Assembly: GCA_948099385.1 (NCBI GenBank)
Contig: CANUEZ040000159.1
Coordinates: 6,590,501 to 6,654,500, forward strand
Source of the DNA: Fasciola hepatica
Lineage: Eukaryota > Platyhelminthes > Trematoda > Plagiorchiida > Fasciolidae
DNA length: 64,000 nucleotides
Direction of reading: 5' to 3'
Part shown: positions 55,400 to 64,000 of the stretch, one piece after another
Numbering within the stretch: position 1 is the stretch's first letter
Layout: each line of letters opens with the position of its first letter
Notes under the pieces: generated by a model
Seen by the model: the letters and a program-made list of their open reading frames with translations, nothing else
Database searches by the model: none
Told to the model about the DNA's origin: nothing
Translations under genes and position numbers: made by a program

Positions 55400-56056
55400 T
55401 TCTTCTCCAAGCGCATACAATTCGCCGAATCTAGGTACAGCACATTTGGTAGGGAGTTATTAGCCATCTACTTGGTAATCCATCATTTTCGGCATGCACT
55501 TGAAGGCCGTTCGTTCACGCTGTTTACAGACCACAAGCCTTTGATTTACGCACTGAAGTCAGCTTCTGATCGATACTCACCACGCGAGATTCGCCACTTA
55601 GACTTTGTTGCACAGTTTACTGTGGACATACGACACGTCTCTGGGGTACTTAATCCCGTCGCAGACGCCTTATCGCGCGTATATCAACTAAGTCTGTCAC
55701 AAACGCCTAACATCAACTTGGACGCAATGGCACAGGCTCAAACTATGGACCCCGACATCGAACAACTTCGACAAAACGGTTCTTTGAGTTTAACCATAGT
55801 GCCTATCCCAGCTTCCCAGAATACCATCGTGTGCGATGTGTCGCAAGGTCGCCCTAGGCCAGTAGTTCCTGCTGCCCACCGTTATCCTACGTTCCTGACA
55901 CTCCATAATCTGGCTCATCCGGGTGTGACTGCCTCGGTGAAACTGGTAACTGAGCGTTTTGTTTGGCACAATGTCAAACGAAATGCCCGTCAATTGGCTC
56001 GTGCTTGTCTGCAGTGTCAACGTGTTAAGACCCATAGGCACACTAAGGCACGTTAG
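55400..56056 (+). pseudogene. Gypsy P RNase H and integrase finger
   Basis: Same reading as in M1/M2: FFSKRIQFAESRYSTFGREL, TDHKPL, DALSRV, the HHCC finger, then a TAG caused by a one-base shift relative to the integrase frame. Confidence 0.88.
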
Positions 56057-56058
56057 CC

Positions 56059-57035
56059 AGGTTCCCAGAACCTGAAACACGTCTTCGTCATGTGCACGTC
56101 GACCTCGTAGGACCACTTCCCCCTTCGCTTGGGTACGTTTACATACTCACATGCGTGGATCGTTTTACTCGCTGGCCGCAGGCCATCCCTATCCCTCGTC
56201 CCACGTCGGAAGATGCCGCGAAAGCTTTTCTGACCGGTTGGGTTAGTCATTTCGGTTGCCCGACAATAGCGACCACCGATCGTGGTCCACACTTTGACGG
56301 CGCTTTCGGCAGCCTACTCGCTAGGCCCAGCTGCCAACACGTTAAGACGACAGCTTACCACCCTCAGGCCGATGGTATGGTTGAGCGTTTCCACCGGCAA
56401 TTAAAGGCCGCCCTTCGAGCAAACGGTAACCCCCTTTGGAGTGAAACACTACCATTAGCACTCTCAAGCCTGCGTAGTACCGTTAAGGAGGAGTTACACA
56501 CAACACCGGCCGTACTAGTATATGTCTGTACACTTCGTCTGCCTGGGGAGTTGGTAGCCCCGTCACCAACCGTGACTTTCGACTACGGTGACTATGCTCA
56601 GCGCCTTACGCAGCATATGCGAGTGCTCAAGGCCAGTCCGCCGCGCGAACAACAGTCTACAAGTTATGTCCCAACTGCGTTAGCAACCGCTACTCATGTA
56701 TTCCTTCGCGTCGATCGCGTGGCACCACCACTACAAGCGCCAAACACAAACGTCGGGCAAAATTATTTGTCATAGACATCAGTGGACGACACGACACCGT
56801 ATCTATCGACCGCCTCAAGCCTGCCGTCAAGGAGTGCGTGCCGCTCGGCCAATTTCCACCTACTCAAGCCGCTCAGTCACGCGCATCGAGCGAGTTATTA
56901 TTCGAACCACCCCCAATTTCTCCTGGTGCCTAATCGGCAGATATTCCATTATATTCTCCAACCGTACCCGAAACGCGAAGTAGCCGTCGCGGTCGCCAAC
57001 TACGAAATCCCGTCCGCTTCGCCGATTTCGTGACG
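56059..57035 (+). pseudogene. Gypsy P integrase and end of pol
   Basis: RFPEPETRLRHVHVDLVGPL leads into the full DDE core, then RRAKLFVIDISGRHDTVSID (the end-of-integrase module) and a final NPVRFADFVTTF just before the LTR. Frames change near 56775 and again near 56930. It is the most complete pol 3' end in the window. Confidence 0.85.
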
Positions 57036-57050
57036 ACTTTTACAACCGAC

Positions 57051-57926
57051 TGTTAGCAATAAGTTAGGAAGTTCACCATGGATTTACCAACCGACAGGCC
57101 CATGAAATTACAATCGCTAATTATGATTTCATTTTATTCTGGTCTCCTAGCGACTACAACAACACCGAACATCGTTCGTGTGTTGTTATTACGGTCCAAC
57201 TTCGCCGGCGCCCTCAGGAGCTACTTTGTTCCAGTTTACCTTGCCCTCTCTCACACGGATCTACACAGTCACATTGGCTTCAACCGTAGCCCCGCTGACT
57301 CCCGTGCACGTTCAGGGAGCCAACCACTCACTGAACAACGGGACGATCGATCAGCGTGGTACTGGAGACGACAACTGGACGCCCTTTTGGATGGATTTGA
57401 CGCGGGATCTTCAGGCTCACAAGCGTATGAGACCCGTGGGCGCCAAAACACCGCTGGACCTACGCACATCGGACCTCGAGAGTGCAGGCACCGGTAAACT
57501 CATCAGCAGTCGTTCGACGTCAACAACATTATGACGGACAAGCTATGAGGAGTTCCTGGACAACCAATAACTCCGGCTTACCATCACGATCGAAGCCCAA
57601 CTCCGTCGGACTTCTAGGAGGAGGCCCCTGTAGCGGTTGCCATCTTCGTTCATACTTTTACCACGTTCATTGTTTAACTGAACGCTGACTGCCAAGCGCG
57701 GTTGCCATTTGACCGTTGCTCTTGCGCACGCTCCCAAATACACGCTAACCACTATCTCTCCCAATCGCCTTCTCGTTCTCACGGGTCGTGGAGAATACTG
57801 TTCTGGTTAACACATTTGTGCAGTGCCGCACATTAGAGTAGCGTGCAGGTGGTCCACGCAGTACGAAGGACCGAAGCACGCGTTTACTAAGGAAACCGCG
57901 AAGTAAGGTCCAATCAACTTTACACA
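57051..57926 (+). repeat. CsRn1-like LTR, 876 bp (copy P)
   Basis: Begins TGTTAGCAATAAG 15 bp after the pol stop and ends TTTACACA. Nearly identical to the reverse complement of 44802-45677. A gag remnant follows on the same strand, so it is again an LTR shared by two tandem elements. Confidence 0.85.
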
Positions 57927-58912
57927 TTCATTTTGCACAAAACAAGTAATGGACGTGGCAAATAGAGCATCCAGAACTCCTTTGGCAGTTTACGTCCAAA
58001 TAAGGAACCTACCGTTCCTCAGTTTATTTTGTCTACCGGACGAGAAATGGCACCAGACCTCATTGTTGGGATGACCACACTGCACATACCGGCACCTACG
58101 ACTGCTGGTCTGCAAACTATTATCCACTCTGGTTGAATGGGCCAACAATGAGCGAGAACCCGTTCTTGTGGCAACCTCGTCTCTAGCAGTTGCCTTACAA
58201 TGTACTCCGGGAGAAATTGCATCGACTGCCGATGAAGTTGTCTTGGAACACCCTTGTTACCCCTGACTTAATTGGGCATTCGGAAACCAGGTGCCTTTCT
58301 TGCCAACATCGAACAATTTTTATTTGTGTCTGCGACGTCTCATTGTGAAGAGGCATGTCACAGGAACGGAACAACGCACGCTCACAAGCTATCCCTCGAC
58401 ACTTCATCAGATCGCCACCCTATCTTATACGCCGAATTACCTACAGTTACGGTCCGAACATCTGCCAGTGACACCCAGGTATCCTCGCACTTTGTCTGGA
58501 TTTTATCCGTGCTCCTCTTGTCTTGCTAACTGCACTTATATGGGGTATGGTCATTCTAGCCCGAACATCCACCGCGTTGTCCCTCGTTTTTGTTCTGCAA
58601 ACGTATGTAACACGCCAGTCCCCCTAGGTGTAGCAACTCTGCCAACTATTTTGGAGTCCGAATATTCTCTCACTGTGCTAGACTTCCGTCATTCACTACC
58701 ATCGTCTGCGTGCTTGACGTCTCTTGCCCTTGATTGGCTCACTTTGATGGAATATCTTCTCGCCCTCTAATTGTTACCGTGGTTTGGTTCGGAGTCCTGT
58801 TTGCTTCTACTTTCCTTGATAGTCTTGTTTTGTCAAAGTTTCCGTTGACCTACCTTCCGTTGCTGTTTTGGGAACACTCACAACTGTGATATGTAACTGT
58901 ACTGATCGTATT
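57927..58912 (+). pseudogene. Decayed gag following LTR (plus copy)
   Basis: Reverse complement of 43813-44801, with the same LTR-proximal block and the MAPDLIVGMTTLHIPAP start. Homology with M1/M0 ends near 58912, where the inverted copy M3 begins. No primer-binding site is recognisable after the LTR. Confidence 0.65.
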
Positions 58913-59547
58913 TGCTAGAATGACCATACCCCATATAAGTGCAGTTAGCAAGACAAGAGGAACACGGATAAAATCCAGACAAAGTGCGAGGATACCTGGG
59001 TGTCACTGGCAGATGTTCGGACCGTAACTGTAGGTAATTCGGCGTATAAGATAGGGTGGCGATCTGATGAAGTGTCGAGGGATAGCTTGTGAGCGTGCGT
59101 TGTTCCGTTCCTGTGACATGCCTCTTCACAATGAGACGTCGCAGACACAAATAAAAATTGTTCGATGTTGGCAAGAAAGGCACCTGGTTTCCGAATGCCC
59201 AATTAAGTCAGGGGTAACAAGGGTGTTCCAAGACAACTTCATCGGCAGTCGATGCAATTTCTCCCGGAGTACATTGTAAGGCAACTGCTAGAGACGAGGT
59301 TGCCACAAGAACGGGTTCTCGCTCATTGTTGGCCCATTCAACCAGAGTGGATAATGGTTTGCAGACCAGCAGTCGTAGGTGCCGGTATGTGCAGTGTGGT
59401 CATCCCAACAATGAGGTCTGGTGCCATTTCTCGTCCGGTAGACAAAATAAACTGAGGAACGGTAGGTTCCTTATTTGGACGTAAACTGCCAAAGGAGTTC
59501 TGGATGCTCTATTTGCCACGTCCATTACTTGTTTTGTGCAAAATGAA
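58913..59547 (-). pseudogene. Decayed gag remnant (M3)
   Basis: Reverse complement of 57927-58560 with isolated substitutions. It begins abruptly at tagaatgaccataccccata, the palindrome centre. Confidence 0.65.
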
Positions 59548-60435
59548 TGTGTAAAGTTGATTGGACCTTACTTCGCGGTTTCCTTAGTAAACGCGTGCTT
59601 CGGTCCTTCGTACTGCGTGGACCACCTGCACGCTACTCTAATGTGCGGCACTGCACAAATGTGTTAACCAGAACAGTATTCTCCACGACCCGTGAGAACG
59701 AGAAGGCGATTGGGAGAGATAGTGGTTAGCGTGTATTTGGGAGCGTGCGTGAGAGCGTGCGCAAGAGCAACGGTCAAATGGCAACCGCGCTTGGCAGTCA
59801 GCGTTCAGTTAAACAATGAACGTGGTAAAAGTATGAACGAAGATGGCAACCGCTACAGGGGCCTCCTCTTAGAAGTCCGACGGAGTTGGGCTTCGATCGT
59901 GATGGTAAGCCGGAGTTATTGGTTGTCCAGGAACTCCTCATAGCTTGTCCGTCATAATGTTGTTGACGTCGAACGACTGCTGATGAGTTTACCGGTGCCT
60001 GCACTCTCGAGGTCCGATGTGCGTAGGTCCAGCGGTGTTTTGGCGCCCACGGGTCTCATACGCTTGTGAGCCTGAAGATCCCGCGTCAAATCCATCCAAA
60101 AGGGCGTCCAGTTGTCGTCTCCAGTACCACGCTGATCGATCGTCCCGTTGTTCAGTGAGTGGTTGGCTCCCTGAACGTGCACGGGAGTCAGCGGGGCTAC
60201 GGTTGAAGCCAATGTGACTGTGTAGATCCGTGTGAGAGAGGGCAAGGTAAACTGGAACAAAGTAGCTCCTGAGGGCGCCGGCGAAGTTGGACCGTAATAA
60301 CAACACACGAACGATGTTCGGTGTTGTTGTAGTCGCTAGGAGACCAGAATAAAATGAAATCATAATTAGCGATTGTAATTTCATGGGCCTGTCGGTTGGT
60401 AAATCCATGGTGAACTTCCTAACTTATTGCTAACA
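59548..60435 (-). repeat. CsRn1-like LTR, 888 bp (M3)
   Basis: Same termini as the 876-bp LTRs. The 12-bp excess is a duplicated gtgagagcgtgc-type unit near 59748, shared with the truncated M2 LTR. Confidence 0.85.
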
Positions 60436-62203
60436 GTCGGTTGTAAAAGTCGTCACGAAATCGGCGAAGCGGACGGGATTTCGTAGTTGGCGACCGCGAC
60501 GGCTACTTCGCGTTTCGGGTACGGATGGAGAATTTGATTGACTAGCTTTTGTCCTGGTGAGCAGACGAAGTGTACAGCCGTATACTAGTACGGCCGGTGT
60601 CGAGTGTAATTCCTCCCTAAATGTGCTACACAGTCTTAAGAGTGCTAATAGTAGTGTTTCACTCCAAAGGGGGTTACCGTTTGCTCGAAGGGCGGCCTTT
60701 ATTTGCCGGTGGAAACGCTCAACCATACCATCGGCCTGAGGGTGGTAAGCTGTCGTCTTAACGTGTTGGCAGCTGGGCCTAGCGAGTAGGCTGCCGAAAG
60801 CGCCGTCAAAGTGTGGACCACGATCGGTGGTCGCTATTGTCGGGCAACCGAAATGACTAACCCAACCGGTCAGAAAAGCTTTCGCGGCATCTTCCGACGT
60901 GGGACGAGGGATAGGGATGGCCTGCGGCCAGCGAGTAAAACGATCCACGCATGTGAGTATGTAAACGTACCCAAGCGAAGGGGGAAGTGGTCCTACGAGG
61001 TCGACGTGCACATGACGAAGACGTGTTTCAGGTTCTGGGAACCTGGCTAACGTGCCTTAGTGTGCCTATGGGTCTTAACACGTTGACACTGCAGACAAGC
61101 ACGAGCCAATTGACGGACATCTCGTTTGACATTGTGCCAATCGCACACGATGGTATTCTAGGAAGCTGGGATAGGTAATGTGGATAAGCTCAAAGAATTC
61201 GTCGCTACCGAAATAGGAGCCAAAGGGTCGGGATGTGTAAGGAGTGCTCTGTTGGCGACAGCATCTTTGACCAAGGCGAATGCGGCTTGTGCCGTCTCGG
61301 GAAACACGAACTTTTGCTTACCTCCGCGCAACAGCTCCGTGAGGGGTTGCATCATTTCCGCACAGTGAGGAATAAATCGGCGGTAGAAATTCACCAGGCC
61401 GGCAAACTGACGCAACTGGCGAAAAGATTGGGGTTCAAGGTAGTTGCGAATGGCGGAAACTTTATCTGACAGAGGGCGGATACCCGAGGATGAAATAGAA
61501 TGTCCTGTGAAAGTGATATCAGACCGGCCTAATTCGCATTTCGCGATATTGATCGTGACGCCGTGCTGGCTAGGGCGTTCGAAAAGTGCTCGTAAGTGTG
61601 CGACGTGCTCTTGCTCTGAAGAACTAGCCACCAAAATATCATCCGGATGTGCGTGGACATTTTCCAAACCACGAGTTGCCTCGTGCATGAACCTTTAAAA
61701 GGTCTGGGCTGCATTGCTGAGTTCAAACGGCATTCTCAGAAACTCGAACAGCCCGAAAGTTGTAGTGACGACAGTTTTAGGTATATCGGCCTCTACTACC
61801 GGGATGTGGTTGTACGCACGAACTGAATCGATACGGCTGAAGACGGAGCAACCTGATAAAGACGAAGTAAGATCCTGTATATGGGGAATTGGGTATTGGT
61901 CAGGGACGGTGACTTTGTTGAGCGCTCTGTAATCACCACAGAGTCGTCGGTCGCCGCTAGGTTTAGGGACCATATGAAGAGGGGAAGCCCAAGGGCTACT
62001 GGAAGGGCGTATTATACCCAGTTCTAGCATATGTTCGAATTCGGCCTGTGCAACACGAAGCTTGTCCGGTACTGACCGACGCGGCCTACTGAACACTGGG
62101 GGTCCCTTAATATCGATATGATGAGTGACGCTGTTGGTCACTGCTGGGAGAGGCCCGGCCTGCCGAAACTTGGCCGGGTAGGCGGCGATGAGTTCGCCAT
62201 AAG
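60436..62203 (-). pseudogene. Gypsy M3 pol with internal deletions
   Basis: Down the minus strand: RT at 62141-61695 and 61688-61220 with the shared TAA and HPDD, then a deletion joining the RNase H start to the integrase finger near 61200-61140. The integrase core (61011-60560, with changed residues LLLALLRLCSTFREELHST) follows, and a second deletion near 60540 leads to the pol end NPVRFADFVTTF. Protease and gag are replaced on the upstream side by the BEL/Pao element. Confidence 0.85.
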
Positions 62204-62209
62204 GTTGGT

Positions 62210-62634
62210 TTAATGGAGTTCAGGAAATCCCGTTCCATGCATTAGCATCCATATTACAAACAACATTTATCATTCGTATGAACTATCTTTGCTGGAGTTC
62301 TGATTGTTTGTTTTATTTCTTTAAATCTTTGTCACAAACCGGACTCCTATCGGTGCCTCGAGCGAGAGTCGCTCAGCTTGAATTTCGTTGTGACTGTATT
62401 TGGTAATCTCATTTTCTGTATCTGACCTTTTGCTGTAACCCATCTGCAGTTGTTGATTTGTTGTCCAATTTGGAGTGAAAGAGCCCAGAAGGAACACTAT
62501 TGAGTTTTGATTATTGTAAAATTAATTACTTTTCTGTATATAGTACCGTAGCTATTTGGAATCGACTTTGTTTTGAATTGTGTCGAAATTGGTTGCTACG
62601 TGTCGCTCAAACGTTGGGGTGGCTGGACTTTACA
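62210..62634 (+). repeat. BEL/Pao 5' LTR (425 bp)
   Basis: It lies between Gypsy M3 (target GTTGGT at 62204-62209) and the BEL gag. It reads ttaatggagttcagg to ggctggactttaca. The same sequence, reverse-complemented and interrupted, is the solo LTR at 53061-54320, whose target duplication defines both ends. Confidence 0.8.
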
Positions 62635-62657
62635 GTACCCAATACCATTGGCAATTT

Positions 62658-64000
62658 ATGAGACATGAAATTACGCAGCAAATTGGCACAACCTTCCGAA
62701 TCAAAGGACAATACCTTGCAGTGAATCAACCCCCTTTGCCCGTAGGTGTTGGTCATGTCTCTTGCTCAGGCTCTAGTATATCCGATTGTTCTAGGGTTAG
62801 CTCAGTTTCCCATAGAGCTAGAGCCTACCGGTTGTTAGCTGAGTTGAAGGAGAAGCAGATTGCAGAACAATTAGAGTTAGATGAGCAACGTAAGCTGCTC
62901 CAGGTGAGGAATGAGATGGAAATGGCCAAACTGCGTTTGGCGCTCGCTGAGGAAGAAGAAGATCTGGTCAACAGAGATGAAGTCAGGAATGGAGTAATGG
63001 TCAGTGAACATCTTTCTCGTTACCCAGGTGATTGACACGTGCAGAACGATGCACCACGAACAACAAGCTTCGTTCCAGTGGCGGAACCTGCTGTGAATTA
63101 TCTTTTGGACTTACCCAGGGTGGAACTGGAGTCATTCGTGGGCTGCCCGTCAACTTACTGGAGGTTTGTGAAACAGTTCGAATATTACGTCGAAGGTAGA
63201 GTTCGAGACGATGGCCAGCGCCTACTTTATTTGACGCATTACTGCAAGGTACAAGCAAGGGATGCGTTTGCCGAATGTGTTATGTTGCCTCCAACAATGG
63301 CATACAATAAGGCTAGGGAAATACTAAAAGATCTGTATGGACAAGATCATGTGGTGGCTCGTTCACTGATTGATGTCTTACTGCAAGGTTTGAAGCCTCT
63401 GGTGGAAGATTCGGATGCCCTGACAAAATTGTCGATAAAAATGCTGAACTGTGAAATTGCCCTCACGCAGATGAATAGCATGTCAGACCTCAGCTCATTG
63501 CAGACTATGGAACGTATCACTCGAGTGCTTCCAACACGTCTCCAGGATTTGTGGGCTAGGACCGTTGATGATATTTTGGGAAGAGGAGACGAACCGATGT
63601 TCCAAGATCTGCAGCACCTAGTGTCCCTTGAGGCATGGATTGCTCGAAGTACGTTTGGCAAACTGGCTGCCAATGGCAAGGCTCAGGCTTATTCGCGGTC
63701 ATCCAGTTGGAGGAATTATGCACAAAACCTGCATCTAGAAGCGACACGGTTCATGCCAAATCAGGGTAGTACTTTGTTGGTCGCAGCTAATAGGTGTTCT
63801 GTATGTAATGGAATACACGCACTTGAGGAATGTCAGCGATTCCTGTCTCGTGATATACCCGGTCGTTGGGCATTGATTAAAGAAATCAAGGCTTGCTTTT
63901 CGTGTCTCAAGTGTGGACATCTGTCTAGAAACTGTTCTGTTTCCAAACCATGTTCAACATCAGGTTGCCCAAAACGGCACCACCGTCTACTGCATGTTGC
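62658..64000 (+). CDS. BEL/Pao Gag, runs off the window
   Basis: The first ATG after the LTR (62658) opens a frame interrupted only by a TGA at 63033-63035 and then open to 64000. An early coiled-coil-like segment (LLAELKEKQIAEQLELDEQR, EMAKLRLALAEEEEDL) precedes the BEL/Pao Gag core (DLPRVELESFVGCPSTYWRF, LLYLTHYCKVQARDAF, AREILKDLYG). Cysteine-rich knuckles follow (CSVCNGIHALEEC, CFSCLKCGHLSRNC, CSTSGCPKRHHRLLH), the layout of DUF1759-type Gag before the protease. One stop in about 450 codons makes this the youngest-looking element here. Protease, RT and integrase should follow outside the window. Confidence 0.88.

Larger units (their letters stand above)
54321..62209. repeat. Large imperfect palindrome (P arm and M3 arm)
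   Basis: 54321-58560 (plus) and 58913-62209 (minus) are reverse complements except for deletions in M3; about 350 bp (58561-58912) are unpaired at the centre. The arms hold pol, LTR and gag remnant, and at the outer edges the same BEL/Pao LTR insertion. Confidence 0.88.

Noticed and set aside
1..64000. CRISPR array, bacterial operons or prophage
   Set aside because: The repeats are transposon-derived, the only host gene has spliceosomal introns, and no spacer-repeat pattern exists.

Overview
The window reads as nuclear DNA of a metazoan, most likely a parasitic flatworm (digenean fluke). The reasons are CsRn1-type Ty3/Gypsy elements (CHCC Gag finger, tRNA-Trp primer site), RTE- and CR1-like LINEs, a BEL/Pao element, a Penelope-like element, and one host gene whose first intron is only 35 nt. 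There is no bacterial operon structure, rRNA, CRISPR array or confident functional tRNA gene.

Host gene. A five-exon plus-strand gene spans 9016-39158 and encodes a 281-residue homologue of dimethylarginine dimethylaminohydrolase (DDAH). Exons are 9016-9291, 9327-9429, 24177-24373, 33440-33568 and 39018-39158; all junctions are GT-AG and in phase. The fold is well conserved end to end, but the catalytic His and Cys and one substrate-binding Arg are replaced, so it looks like a pseudoenzyme. Its introns 2 and 3 are filled with retroelement debris.

Layout. 1-4398: a degenerate minus-strand Gypsy element with nested LINE tails, repeated almost perfectly at 10709-15106, so that DDAH exons 1-2 lie between two direct repeats. 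4399-8978: three CR1-like LINE pieces (one plus, two minus) reaching the DDAH start. Intron 2 (9430-24176): Gypsy copy B, an RTE-like LINE fragment, a nearly full-length RTE-like LINE (about 17600-21160), a LINE endonuclease fragment on the minus strand, a SINE, and three (TA)n tracts. Intron 3 (24374-33439): nested inverted repeats, a Penelope-like element with inverted terminal repeats, a tRNA-derived SINE, an LTR-like promoter, and LINE tails. Intron 4 is mostly unique and holds a 216-bp fold-back element.

39350-62203 is a stack of CsRn1-like Gypsy copies: M0 (minus, divergent, with a LINE nested in integrase), M1 and M2 (minus, a tandem duplication), P (plus) and M3 (minus). P and M3, and P and M2, form large inverted repeats. 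M1, M2, P and M3 share the same inactivating changes, so they multiplied as DNA segments after the element had died. A BEL/Pao element starting at 62210 runs off the window; its solo LTR occupies the same site in P, while M2 keeps the empty site. This lets the order of events be read.

All calls are from reading the sequence; no database search was run. The near-perfect duplications could in part be assembly artefacts.
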